A stretch of DNA of 64,000 nt from NCBI RefSeq assembly GCF_000942395.1, contig NZ_LN812102.1, positions 93,358-157,357 of the forward strand, read 5' to 3'. This document shows, one piece after another, positions 16,173-24,862 of this stretch (the stretch's first letter is position 1; each line of letters begins with the position of its first letter). A program made the translations under genes and the position numbers. The stretch is from Risungbinella massiliensis. Its GTDB lineage: Bacteria; Bacillota; Bacilli; Thermoactinomycetales; Thermoactinomycetaceae. The notes under the pieces are model-generated. The model searched no databases. It was not told the origin of the DNA and worked only from the letters and a program-made list of their open reading frames with translations.

Positions 16173-17000
16173 TTGAGACCGCAATCGATGCTTTTTACTA
16201 TTTATGGAGAGTATGTCCGACATGTAGGTGGAGAGATCTGGGTGGGGAGTCTAACCAAGCTATTAGGTGAGTTTGGTTTATCAGAACCTGCTGTTCGTGC
16301 TGCGATCTCCCGTATGCAAAAACAAGGTTGGCTTATATCGCGAAAAGTAGGCAACCGCAGCTATTATTCGATGTCAGAGCGTGGACAAAAACGCTTGGAT
16401 GAAGCAGCGATGCGTATCTATCCTAGTGAGCGAATGGAACGATGGAGTGGGAATTGGTGTATCGTTAGTTACCATATCCCAGAGACTCAGCGCAATTTAC
16501 GAGATCAGTTACGCAAGGAGTTAGGCTTTCTCGGCTTTGGGATGCTAACGAATAGTACTTGGATTAGCCCTAATGATTTACAAGAACAAGTGACTGAATT
16601 AGCCCAGAATTACGAGTTACAAGATCATATGGAGATTTTCCAAGCGACTCATGTAGGATTTCGAGAGCCAAGAGCATTAGTAGAAAAGTGCTGGAATCTA
16701 GGTGAGATCCAAAGTGCCTATGAGGTATTTATAGAAAAATATGAGCTTCAATATCAACGAGATCAAGCGATCGCCCAAAAAGATGGACTGTCCGATAATG
16801 ATTGTTTTGTGCAGAAGACAAAGCTTGTCCATGATTATCGGAAGTTCCTCTTTATTGATCCTGATTTACCAGATGAATTACTCCCTAGCCCTTGGCTAGG
16901 AAAAGAAGCAGATCAACTCTTTAGTCATTATTATCAGTTACTCCATCCAGGTGCTGTTCGATTTTTCGAAGAAGTATATCAGCCAGTCCCCAAGAAGTGA
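16173..17000 (+). CDS. paaX: Phenylacetate catabolism repressor PaaX
   Basis: A 275-residue PaaX regulator (E. coli PaaX has 316). The N-terminal winged HTH includes LGEFGLSEPAVRAAISRMQKQ, followed by the central PaaX domain (RWSGNWCIVSYHIPE) and a C-terminal domain ending near FIDPDLPDELLPSPW. PaaX proteins repress paa genes and are released by phenylacetyl-CoA. GGGGTGGG just upstream points to TTG 16173 rather than GTG 16164. The target is probably the paaABCD promoter at about 18.55 kb. Confidence 0.9.
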   Translation: MRPQSMLFTIYGEYVRHVGGEIWVGSLTKLLGEFGLSEPAVRAAISRMQKQGWLISRKVGNRSYYSMSERGQKRLDEAAMRIYPSERMERWSGNWCIVSYHIPETQRNLRDQLRKELGFLGFGMLTNSTWISPNDLQEQVTELAQNYELQDHMEIFQATHVGFREPRALVEKCWNLGEIQSAYEVFIEKYELQYQRDQAIAQKDGLSDNDCFVQKTKLVHDYRKFLFIDPDLPDELLPSPWLGKEADQLFSHYYQLLHPGAVRFFEEVYQPVPKK

Positions 17001-17042
17001 GTGGGAACTGGCTTTTTGTATGTTATTGATGTGATCGCAAAA

Positions 17043-17492
17043 CTAGAATAGTTGTCGAACTCTATCGTTTTGGATGGATAGGTTTCTTTTTAGGATGAAT
17101 CTTGGAGGAGGACCTTGTACTTGTTCAGCTTGAAAATAAGCGAGTTTATCTGGAATGCAGGAAACTATGGATGCCAATCCGAAAAAAACGGTTTCTTCTA
17201 ATGCAATATTAAGAGGTAAGTACTCACCATCTATGTCTGTATTTAGGGACATAACATAGCAAAGATCATCAGCACCATTTTTCTTCAATACTGCAAGTAT
17301 TTGCTCAGGATAAGTTATAGGCTGATCAATCGGTACCATATACTTTTCGTTCAGATTTTCGTAGTACATATGGCATAAACGCCATAAAGCATCTCTACGT
17401 CTTTTGGGAGAAGATAATTCAAATAGTATTCTACTCTGCGATCTTTTGGAGAAGAAGCTCCTAACTAACGCTTCTTCATATTGGTTATCCAT
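17043..17492 (-). CDS. Conserved-looking hypothetical protein
   Basis: A 149-residue soluble protein, start ATG 17492 with AAGGAG 8 bases upstream. The N-terminus is basic (RRRDALWRLCHMYYENLNEKY) and the middle has the acidic VMSLNTDIDGEYLPL segment. No domain is recognised. It lies 30 bp behind the DMT transporter on the same strand and could share its transcript. Confidence 0.65.
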   Translation of the reverse strand: MDNQYEEALVRSFFSKRSQSRILFELSSPKRRRDALWRLCHMYYENLNEKYMVPIDQPITYPEQILAVLKKNGADDLCYVMSLNTDIDGEYLPLNIALEETVFFGLASIVSCIPDKLAYFQAEQVQGPPPRFILKRNLSIQNDRVRQLF

Positions 17493-17521
17493 ATAAATCT
17501 CCTTAATTGAAATGAGCTCTA

Positions 17522-18457
17522 CTACTCTATTTTAGTAGAAGTTTCTTTCTCCTTTTGTATGGCCAATATCAAAATTGTCCCCATGATGAATGTAGCTCCA
17601 ATCCATTCCATGATACCAAAAGGAACGTGTAGCCAGATGACCGCTACAATGGCAGCGGAGAGTGGCTCTGCACAAGAGATTAAGCTAGTCTCAGAGGCTT
17701 GAATATGATTTAAACTCTCTAGATAGAGGAGGAATGGGATCAGAGTGCCAAAAAGTATGACAAATAGATAAAAAAAGATCGATTTTCCCGTCCAAATACC
17801 AACTACGTTCCATGGTGGTTGAAGAATTGCGAGTCCGATTCCACCGATCAACATACCCCAACCTACAATGGTGATAGACCCCCAACACCGTAGTAGCGAA
17901 ACAGGCTGTACCGTATAAAAGGCGAGTCCAAATGCGGAAGCAATTCCCCAAAAAAGGGCTTTTGGCGTAATAGAGAGTTGGTTCCAGTTTCCTCCCGTAA
18001 TCAGGAAAAAGGAGCCAATCAAAGCAAAGGCAATGGCAATCCACTCGAGATGAGTAGGTAACTTACGATGGAGAAAGGAGAAATAAAATACGATCAGTAC
18101 GGGTCCTAGATATTGCAATAAGGTAGCTGTGGCGGCATTGCTATGGGCGATCGCAGCAAAAAAGGTGTACTGAACACCCAATAGTCCCACTATGCCAAAA
18201 ATGATGAGTGCAATGCGGTCTTTCGTCGTCCAGATCGCCCATGTTTCCTTTGCTTTTGTACATATACCATAGACTATTAAGATGACTCCTGAGATCAGCA
18301 ATCTAGTGACCACGAGCCATTCTGCGGTAAAGGAGTAGCTAGCAAATAATTTCTGTACAACGGTTCCCGAGACACCCCAAAAGGTAGCCGCTGTTAATAC
18401 CAATAGATAGCCATAGATTTTTCCAGTCCACCTAGGGACTCGAACGACCCGTTCCAT
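17522..18457 (-). CDS. EamA/DMT-family transporter
   Basis: A 311-residue membrane protein with ten predicted TM helices formed by two EamA repeats (VLTAATFWGVSGTVVQKLF at the start; ASAFGLAFYTVQP in repeat 2). Such proteins export or exchange amino acids or other metabolites. GGGAGGT is 7 bases before ATG 18457. It is divergent from paaA, sharing an intergenic region of 170 bp. The substrate is unknown. Confidence 0.88.
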   Translation of the reverse strand: MERVVRVPRWTGKIYGYLLVLTAATFWGVSGTVVQKLFASYSFTAEWLVVTRLLISGVILIVYGICTKAKETWAIWTTKDRIALIIFGIVGLLGVQYTFFAAIAHSNAATATLLQYLGPVLIVFYFSFLHRKLPTHLEWIAIAFALIGSFFLITGGNWNQLSITPKALFWGIASAFGLAFYTVQPVSLLRCWGSITIVGWGMLIGGIGLAILQPPWNVVGIWTGKSIFFYLFVILFGTLIPFLLYLESLNHIQASETSLISCAEPLSAAIVAVIWLHVPFGIMEWIGATFIMGTILILAIQKEKETSTKIE

Positions 18458-18540
18458 GCGTTGTACCTCCCGAAGAATTTTCCTTTCATTATCGCATATA
18501 AACAGGGAAAAAACAGAACATTATTGTTTGATCAAATATA

Positions 18541-18564
18541 TAACGTTATGTTAATATTACGTTA
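18541..18564 (+). promoter_or_regulatory. Candidate operator upstream of paaA
   Basis: TAACGT (18541-18546) and ACGTTA (18559-18564) form an inverted repeat with a 12-bp spacer, and a further AACGTTTT follows. The site lies about 65 bp before paaA in the divergent region. PaaX or a TetR-type PaaR is the obvious candidate to bind, but that is inference. Confidence 0.45.
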
Positions 18565-18627
18565 GAAAAACGTTTTATAAATAATTCGTATTACAATATA
18601 CAAAGACGATTTGGGAGGAGGAATTAG

Positions 18628-19569
18628 ATGATTTCGGAGGAGCACCGTTACCAAGACTTTTTGGAACGAATTGATCGAGGGGAAAAGATCGAAGCAGATG
18701 ATTGGATGCCAATGGATTATCGTATGCAACTAATTAAATTAATTTCAATGCATGCTGTCAGCGAAATTATGGGAGCGCTTCCGGAAAAGGAATGGGTTCC
18801 AAAAGCCCCAACTTTACGTCGGAAATTAGCGATTATGGCAAAGGTGCAAGATGAGATGGGGCATGGGCAATTGCTATTGCGAGTAGCTGAAGATCTGATG
18901 GCGCCACTTGGTAAGACTCGGGATGATCTGCTAGAAGACCTCTTTACAGGACGTTTAAAGTTTCATAATGTGTTTCATCTTGAAGCTCCTACTTGGGCTG
19001 ACGCAGGGGTGATTGGTTGGTTAGTGGATGGCGCTGCGATCATTACGCAGACGATGTCATTAGATACCTCTTATGCTCCTTATGCCCGTGCTCTATATCG
19101 GATCTGTGCTGAGGAGAAGTTTCACGCCCAACATGGGGAGAGTATTGTTCTCGCACTTGCGGAGGGTACACCTGATCAACGGGCCATGCTTCAAGATGCT
19201 GTAAGTAGATGGTGGCCAGCTTTGCTAATGTTTTTTGGTCCTCCAGAAAATGGTGGAATTACAAGCAATCAACAGCTAAATATGCGATACAAAATTCGCT
19301 CTCAGACCAATGAGGAGCTGCGACAAGCATTTTTGACTAAGTATGTACCAAAAATTTGGCACCTAGGTCTTCAGATCCCAGATGAAACGATCACATATGA
19401 TAAAGCGACTAGATCGTGGTCATATCAACAACCGGATTGGGATGAATTCAAGAAGATTGTCACAGGTCATGGACCGAAATCCCGACAACGTCTACAGTTG
19501 CGCACTCTTTCTTATCAAGAAAGCAAGTGGGTTCGTGATGCGCTAGCAATAGGAAATCGAGTAAGTTAG
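18628..19569 (+). CDS. paaA: Phenylacetyl-CoA epoxidase catalytic subunit PaaA
   Basis: A 313-residue diiron catalytic subunit (E. coli PaaA has 309) of the ring-1,2-phenylacetyl-CoA epoxidase PaaABC(E). The ferritin-like iron ligands are visible in VQDEMGHGQLL (Glu-x2-His) and AEEKFHAQHGES. GGGAGGAGG precedes ATG 18628. It is the first gene of a tight operon, with paaB 11 bases downstream. The enzyme adds one oxygen to the aromatic ring of phenylacetyl-CoA. Confidence 0.96.
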   Translation: MISEEHRYQDFLERIDRGEKIEADDWMPMDYRMQLIKLISMHAVSEIMGALPEKEWVPKAPTLRRKLAIMAKVQDEMGHGQLLLRVAEDLMAPLGKTRDDLLEDLFTGRLKFHNVFHLEAPTWADAGVIGWLVDGAAIITQTMSLDTSYAPYARALYRICAEEKFHAQHGESIVLALAEGTPDQRAMLQDAVSRWWPALLMFFGPPENGGITSNQQLNMRYKIRSQTNEELRQAFLTKYVPKIWHLGLQIPDETITYDKATRSWSYQQPDWDEFKKIVTGHGPKSRQRLQLRTLSYQESKWVRDALAIGNRVS

Positions 19570-19580
19570 GAGGCTACGAG

Positions 19581-19928
19581 ATGGAAAACAACCAAGAGAC
19601 ATCCTCGTTGCCAATCTTTGAGGTCTTTAGTCAAAAAACACCAACGACTGGGTTTGTCCATCAATTTAGTCTGTTAGCTCCCAATCATGAAGTAGCAATG
19701 AGTATGGCGCGAGATAACTTTCTCCGACGTGATCCATGTGTCAACATTTGGGTAGTTCGACGAGAAGATATTTATGTGCTTCCACCAGAGGAGCGACGTC
19801 ATTTACCTCGTCTAGATAATAAATCGTATCGGGAAACAAAAGGTTATGGAGAGCTACCATCCAAATGGAGACGGCATCGAGAGATGTTTGAGCGGAAGTC
19901 AGAAGAAAGGGGGCAGCAGGAAGGATGA
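19581..19928 (+). CDS. paaB: Phenylacetyl-CoA epoxidase subunit PaaB
   Basis: A 115-residue PaaB (E. coli: 95 residues), recognised by FEVFSQKTPTTGFVHQFSL, MARDNFLRRDPCVNIWVV and REDIYVLPPEE. PaaB bridges PaaAC heterodimers in the larger complex. The last four bases overlap the paaC start (ATGA), implying coupled translation. Confidence 0.95.
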   Translation: MENNQETSSLPIFEVFSQKTPTTGFVHQFSLLAPNHEVAMSMARDNFLRRDPCVNIWVVRREDIYVLPPEERRHLPRLDNKSYRETKGYGELPSKWRRHREMFERKSEERGQQEG

Positions 19929-20752
19929 ATCCACAATACTATCAAGCACAAGAAGCCTTGCAGAATTCTGATTACTCGCAGTCGTTAAAAGAATTACTTT
20001 ACCAATTGGCAGATGATGATTTTCTACTGGCTTATCGCGGCTCCGAATGGCTAGGACTTGCCCCACATATTGAGGAGGATGTTGCTTTTTCTTCTATATC
20101 CCAAGATACGATGGGACATGCAGTTTTATTTTACGAGATGCTAGAGGAGCTAGGGGAAGGCAAAGCAGATGACCTAGCGCAGTTACGATCTAGTGAAGAA
20201 TTTCGAAATGCTATTTTACTAGAACGACCAAATGGTCCAGGAGATTATATCAAAAATCCAAGTTATGATTGGAGCTTCTGTTTTATTCGTACCTATTTTT
20301 ATGAATTATATAAGCTAGTTCGACTTCAATCTTTAGAAAGCTGCTCCTATCAGCCGTTAGCTTTTGCAGCGACTAAAATTCAGAACGAGTTACTCTATCA
20401 TCTCTATCACTGGCAAGTATGGATGAGGCAGTTATTAGATGGAGGAGCGGAGAGTCGGGAACGCATTCTGCAAGCGATCGAGCGTGTTTGGGTCGATTCG
20501 GGTGATCTAATTCATTATGGAAACTGGGAAAAGGAGTTTCTAAATTATGAATTAATCGAACCTGCTGATGTACTAGCTGACCGATGGAAAGTCAAAATTC
20601 AAGAGGTGTTAGTAGAGCCAAGACTAGTTACACTAGCCCCTATTCCAGAACCAAAGCGATCTGGGCGTAGAGGAGAGCATACGGAGGATTTAAAGAAGGC
20701 TTTAGCTATTCTCTCAGAAGTCTATCGTTTGGATCCAGCCGCTTCTTGGTAA
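19925..20752 (+). CDS. paaC: Phenylacetyl-CoA epoxidase structural subunit PaaC
   Basis: A 275-residue PaaC (E. coli: 248). It has the ferritin-like fold of PaaA but serves a structural, non-catalytic role. Family features include LLYQLADDDFLLAYRGSEWL at the N-terminus and ISQDTMGHAVLFYEML where PaaA has iron ligands. It overlaps paaB by 4 bases and is followed by paaD after 15 bases. Confidence 0.94.
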   Translation: MNPQYYQAQEALQNSDYSQSLKELLYQLADDDFLLAYRGSEWLGLAPHIEEDVAFSSISQDTMGHAVLFYEMLEELGEGKADDLAQLRSSEEFRNAILLERPNGPGDYIKNPSYDWSFCFIRTYFYELYKLVRLQSLESCSYQPLAFAATKIQNELLYHLYHWQVWMRQLLDGGAESRERILQAIERVWVDSGDLIHYGNWEKEFLNYELIEPADVLADRWKVKIQEVLVEPRLVTLAPIPEPKRSGRRGEHTEDLKKALAILSEVYRLDPAASW

Positions 20753-20767
20753 AGGGAAGTGATGTAG

Positions 20768-21253
20768 ATGCAACAGGAAAAAAACGACTCAGCTATCATC
20801 TGGACTACATTGCAAGAGGTGATGGATCCGGAAATTCCCGTTGTCAGTATGGTAGAGATGGGGATGATCTATCAGGTTTTTTGGGAACGAGAAGTTGTCA
20901 CTATTGAGGTTCTTCCCACTTTTGTTGGATGTCCTGCTTTGGAAATAATGCAAAAGGCGATTGAACAAAAAGTAAGCGCTATCAATAGGGTGGACAAGGT
21001 AATTGTTCGATTCCTCCATACCCCAGCATGGTCTTCCGATCGAATCAACCCTGATGCTCGCAGAAAACTCCGCCAATTTGGGATCGCACCACCACCATTG
21101 GGTGTAAAAGTAGGAGACAAGTGGGAGATAGAATGTCCTTTTTGTGATTCTCCATATACTGAATTAGAGAATCTATTTGGTCCTGCTGCTTGCCGGAGTA
21201 TTTTGTATTGTCGTCACTGCAAAAATCCATTTGAGGCATTAAAACCAATCTGA
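20768..21253 (+). CDS. paaD: PaaD, Fe-S/diiron maturation factor
   Basis: A 161-residue PaaD. It has an N-terminal MIP18/DUF59 domain with the hallmark MDPEIPVVSMVEMGMIY and the central FVGCPALEIM. The C-terminus has a cysteine cluster (ECPFCDS ... AACRSILYCRHCKNPFE). PaaD is needed for maturation of the epoxidase. GGGAAGTGATGTAG precedes ATG 20768. The usual next gene, the reductase PaaE, is absent here. Confidence 0.94.
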   Translation: MQQEKNDSAIIWTTLQEVMDPEIPVVSMVEMGMIYQVFWEREVVTIEVLPTFVGCPALEIMQKAIEQKVSAINRVDKVIVRFLHTPAWSSDRINPDARRKLRQFGIAPPPLGVKVGDKWEIECPFCDSPYTELENLFGPAACRSILYCRHCKNPFEALKPI

Positions 21254-21263
21254 TGAGGGAGAG

Positions 21264-22712
21264 ATGGAGATGAATGAATTGAAAAAGATGTATATCCATG
21301 GAGAATGGACAGAAGCAACAAAATCAAGAACTTTGGAAGTAACCAATCCGGCTACAGGTGAACAGGTTGGAATAGTCTCATTTGGAGATGGTGCAGATGC
21401 TGCTCGTGCAATTCAAGCAGCAGATATGGCGTTTTCTAGCTGGAGTAAAATGACCGCAGCAAAGCGATCGAAGTTTCTATATACTCTCTCTGAACTGGTA
21501 CGCAACAATAAGAAAGAGTTAGCTGGTATTGTATCAGCTGAGATGGGGAAACCATTTGGTGAAGCACTAGGAGAGGTAATGGGAGCAGCTGACAATTTTT
21601 TGTGGTATGCGGAAGAAGCAAAACGGGTTTATGGAGAGACAATACCTTCCACTTTCCCGAATAAACGTATTATGGTTTTGAAACAGCCAGTAGGGGTGGT
21701 AGCAGCGATCACCCCTTGGAATTTTCCAGTTAATATGGTAGCTCGTAAGATTGCTCCAGCACTTGCCGCAGGTTGTACCGTTGTTTTAAAACCTGCCGAG
21801 AGCACCCCGCTTAGTGCGATCCATCTATTTGAGCTGATTGAAGAGGCTGGATTCCCAGCGGGTGTCGCTAACTTAGTTATTGGTGATCCTGAATCAATCG
21901 GACAAGAGTTTCTCCAAAATCGCAGAGTTCGCAAGATTGGATTTACAGGCTCTACTCGGGTAGGGAAGCTGCTGATGGAAGGGGCAGCTCAATCGGTTAA
22001 AAGGATCAGTTTAGAGTTAGGAGGACATGCTCCTTTTATCATATTTGAGGATGCAGATCTTGATGAAGCAGTTCAAGGACTCTTTGATAGTAAATTCCGA
22101 AACTCTGGTCAGATGTGTATCTGTACCAATCGCCTATATATACATGAACAAGTAGCAGAAGCATTTACTGCCAAGCTAGTGGAGCGTGTTCACCAAGTGA
22201 AGGTAGGAGATGGACGAGAAAGAGGCGTCGAGGTTGGGCCACTGGTTAATGAGGCAGCTCTTACAAAAGTACTAGGACATATTGAAGACGCTAAGGCAAA
22301 AGGAGCTAAGGTGGCGGTAGGAGGGAATCGTCTTACTGAATCTGAGTATGCCAAAGGATTTTTCTGTGCTCCTACAGTGTTAACCAACGTGACTACCGAG
22401 ATGAAGATCTGGCAAGAAGAGACGTTTGGTCCTGTCGTACCGATTACGACATTCACGAGTGAAGATGAAGTAATTTCGCTTGCAAATAATTCCCAGTATG
22501 GATTGGCTGCTTATGTATATACACAAAATAATGGACGATGTTTTCGAATGGCGGAATCTCTTGAGTATGGGATTGTGGGGATCAATGATGGTTCTCCTAC
22601 TCAGACACAGGCTCCATTTGGTGGGGTAAAAGAGAGTGGTATTGGGCGAGAAGGCGGACATTATGCGATGGAGGAGTTTTTGGAAACGAAGTTTGTCTCG
22701 TTTGGAATTTAA
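21264..22712 (+). CDS. NAD(P)-dependent aldehyde dehydrogenase (succinate-semialdehyde type)
   Basis: A 482-residue ALDH. Cofactor and active-site features are TPWNFPVNM, FTGSTRVGK, the general base in LELGGHAPF and the catalytic Cys in NSGQMCICTNR. It most resembles succinate-semialdehyde dehydrogenases (GabD). It follows paaD after 10 bases, so it is co-transcribed. In a paa operon it might oxidise an aldehyde intermediate, as the ALDH half of PaaZ does, but no hydratase domain is present. ATG 21270 with GGGAGAGATGG upstream is an equally possible start. Confidence 0.9.
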   Translation: MEMNELKKMYIHGEWTEATKSRTLEVTNPATGEQVGIVSFGDGADAARAIQAADMAFSSWSKMTAAKRSKFLYTLSELVRNNKKELAGIVSAEMGKPFGEALGEVMGAADNFLWYAEEAKRVYGETIPSTFPNKRIMVLKQPVGVVAAITPWNFPVNMVARKIAPALAAGCTVVLKPAESTPLSAIHLFELIEEAGFPAGVANLVIGDPESIGQEFLQNRRVRKIGFTGSTRVGKLLMEGAAQSVKRISLELGGHAPFIIFEDADLDEAVQGLFDSKFRNSGQMCICTNRLYIHEQVAEAFTAKLVERVHQVKVGDGRERGVEVGPLVNEAALTKVLGHIEDAKAKGAKVAVGGNRLTESEYAKGFFCAPTVLTNVTTEMKIWQEETFGPVVPITTFTSEDEVISLANNSQYGLAAYVYTQNNGRCFRMAESLEYGIVGINDGSPTQTQAPFGGVKESGIGREGGHYAMEEFLETKFVSFGI

Positions 22713-22757
22713 ATAGAAAAGTCAAAAAGTGATGCTCGAATTTATCTCGCTCTAAAC

Positions 22758-22821
22758 GGGCAGTAATCTCCCATCTCAAAGCTCGTGGAAAGCAAAGAGA
22801 CTTCGTGGAAGATTACTGCCC
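22758..22821. repeat. Perfect 12-bp inverted repeat closing a 40-base loop
   Basis: GGGCAGTAATCT (22758-22769) is mirrored by AGATTACTGCCC (22810-22821). The loop contains two near-identical pieces, CTCGTGGAAAGCA and CTTCGTGGAAGA. It lies between the ALDH stop and the operon terminator. It could be the end of a lost IS200/IS605-type element or a small structured RNA; neither is shown. Confidence 0.55.
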
Positions 22822-22841
22822 ATAAGAACCTGATAAGATTA

Positions 22842-22892
22842 ACTAACATTCAGTGGAAGTTTTCCTTCACCCCACTGAATGTTAGTTTTATT
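22842..22892 (+). terminator. Terminator of the paa operon
   Basis: ACTAACATTCAGTGG pairs with CCACTGAATGTTAGT over 15 bp, followed by TTTATTT. It may also serve the desaturase gene arriving on the opposite strand. Confidence 0.85.
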
Positions 22893-22955
22893 TAATGGTG
22901 AGGCGTTTTTTGTATATATGATTTAATGTATATTGATATAGGTATACGATTCTCC

Positions 22956-23849
22956 TTATCTCGACCGTTTATGATAACGATCACGGATTCTTTTCAGCCT
23001 TTCATGATATTCCAAAATCTGAACTCGTGCCTTTTCCGCTAGTGGCGCGATGGGGCGTAAATCACGTATTCCCCAATATTCTACTACCACATCGAGCACT
23101 TGATCAAAATATTGAAGCGGTCCGTAATTGGCTTCTTTGGCAATTATGCCCATCCGATTTTCAAAATCAGGCATTACAGCACCAGGCATTTTAAAATTCA
23201 TGATGACATTGGCAATGTGGTAGCAATAGTTCGGTTCCAGTTCCAGATGTGAACGAATGACATCCCGATAAAAGGCATAATGAAGAGTTTCATCCTTGGC
23301 AAGACGACGCAATAATGCAGCAAGATCTCGATCGTGTTTCCCAGCTATTTTTGCAACATTATTATAAAAGACCATTGTTGCAAGTTCCTGTAAAGTCGTA
23401 TACGCCATTGCTTCGATTGGAGTATGAAAATCGGGATTAAATCCGCCTTCGACCACTTGTTTTCTTAATTCGTGCAATCGATTAGGGTTTACATTACGAG
23501 TGAGTAACAGATAGGTCTCTAGTAAATTAGAGTGTTGATCTTCTTCAGATGTCCATGTATGAATAAAATCGGTAATAACAGAGAGTGAACCTTTAAAGGT
23601 TTCGGAAAGATACGTAGTAAACCAAGGTAGATTCACTTCAGTTAACAACGCAGTTTCGACAGCTGTAATAATTCCAGAAGGTAAGGTAACTTGACTTTCA
23701 TCCCACGGTACCCGTTTGAAATCAGCTCCTTTATCCCAAGGCAAAAACTCGTGATAACCCCAATCGATCTTTTGGGCTCGTACTTTATGTTGCTCATACA
23801 ATTCTTTCAAACGTGATTCTAAACGAAAGTCTAGATCATTAGTTAGCAT
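22956..23849 (-). CDS. Soluble acyl-ACP desaturase (stearoyl-ACP desaturase family)
   Basis: A 297-residue diiron desaturase of the plant-plastid/mycobacterial DesA type. Iron-binding helices show TALLTEVNLPW, TSEEDQHSNLLETY, ATMVFYNNVAKIAGKHD and AKDETLHYAFYRD, i.e. two Glu-x2-His pairs. It inserts a double bond in acyl-ACP using O2 and ferredoxin-type electrons. This family is uncommon in Bacillota, which usually use membrane desaturases (Des). The gene is monocistronic and convergent with the paa operon. Confidence 0.88.
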   Translation of the reverse strand: MLTNDLDFRLESRLKELYEQHKVRAQKIDWGYHEFLPWDKGADFKRVPWDESQVTLPSGIITAVETALLTEVNLPWFTTYLSETFKGSLSVITDFIHTWTSEEDQHSNLLETYLLLTRNVNPNRLHELRKQVVEGGFNPDFHTPIEAMAYTTLQELATMVFYNNVAKIAGKHDRDLAALLRRLAKDETLHYAFYRDVIRSHLELEPNYCYHIANVIMNFKMPGAVMPDFENRMGIIAKEANYGPLQYFDQVLDVVVEYWGIRDLRPIAPLAEKARVQILEYHERLKRIRDRYHKRSR

Positions 23850-23944
23850 AGTTTCCTCTTTTCTTATTGAAAAATTAGTATTTGGTACTAGTATAACGTA
23901 CTAATTTATCTGTTAGACATTTATCTATTATAGCGTGGGAGATA

Positions 23945-24762
23945 AATCTGAGTCGGATGAGGGAGGGTTTCTACCCTCTCACAAGTCCAGAAGTAGAAGG
24001 GAAAATCCTTTCTGCTACCATTCGTAAACCCTACTGGCAAAGATTTTGTTTCCATTCTTTGTGAGTTACACCAATGCCATTACCATCCAGTAGACCCTAA
24101 CCAAGCGATTGGGATTGATTTGGGACTGAAAGATTTTGCAGTTTGTTCCAACGGAACAAAAGATCCGGCTCCTCGGTATTTTCGACAATATGAACAGAAG
24201 CTAGCGAAAGCCCAACGAACCATGTCGAGACGTACTAAAGGGGGTTCTAACTGGAACAAAGCACGAATCCGAGTCGCCAAAATCCATGAAAAGATCGTGC
24301 ATGCGAGACATGATTTTCTCCATCCACTTTCTACTAAGCTCATCCGTGAAAACCAAACGATTTGCTTGGAAGATCTACAAGTAACAAACATGGTGAAAAA
24401 TCATTCTCTAGCAAAGTCCATTACGGATGCTTCTTGGTCGGAGTTTGTCACCATGCTGACCTATAAGGCAAAGTGGTTCGGAAGAACCATCGTGAAAATA
24501 GGTAAAACGTTTCCATTTAGTCAGCTTTGTTCGGCTTGTGGCTATCAAAATAAAGAGGTGAAAAACCTGAACCTTCGAAGTTGGATATGCCCTGAGTGTC
24601 GGACAGAACATGATCGTGACATGAATGCCGCTCAGAATATAGTAAAAGAAGGTCTGAGACTTCTTGCCGTAGGAACTACGGTTTGAGCTTGGTGGATTTC
24701 CTATTGGTAGATGGGATTACCCAAGAATCCTCTACCTCTTAGCGTAGGTGGGGGAGGTTCAA
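23945..24762 (+). mobile_element. Internally deleted TnpB element (second copy)
   Basis: The left end (GGATGAGGGAGGGTTTCTACCCTCTCACAAGTCC) and the right end (ending GGAGGTTCAA at 24762) are homologous to those of the copy at 5.7-7.1 kb. About 500 bases covering the tnpB start and first third are missing, with the left end joined directly to a point equivalent to 6352. The element can encode no complete TnpB but keeps its right-end RNA region. Confidence 0.75.
23992..24686 (+). pseudogene. tnpB remnant
   Basis: It starts at the fusion point with an N-terminal deletion. A short deletion near 24030 shifts the frame. From 24120 an open C-terminal half remains: [11 protein letters not shown], the Glu in [12 protein letters not shown], the CSACG/CPEC zinc finger and the Asp in [12 protein letters not shown]. 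The first RuvC Asp (IGIDLG) lies just upstream in the same frame. It is not expected to be an active nuclease. Confidence 0.85.
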
Positions 24763-24862
24763 AGAACGAGAATCTGATGCAAAGTGGGTACAAACTGTAT
24801 AATCTTACAATGAGAAGTCGGTATTTTTATTTTATTCTTTCTTTTAGTTGGGGAGTGACTAA

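Noticed and set aside
24120-24686. Treating the 188-residue frame as a short functional TnpB
   Set aside because: It is the C-terminal half of a deleted and frameshifted copy; the N-terminal DNA/RNA-binding domain is gone.
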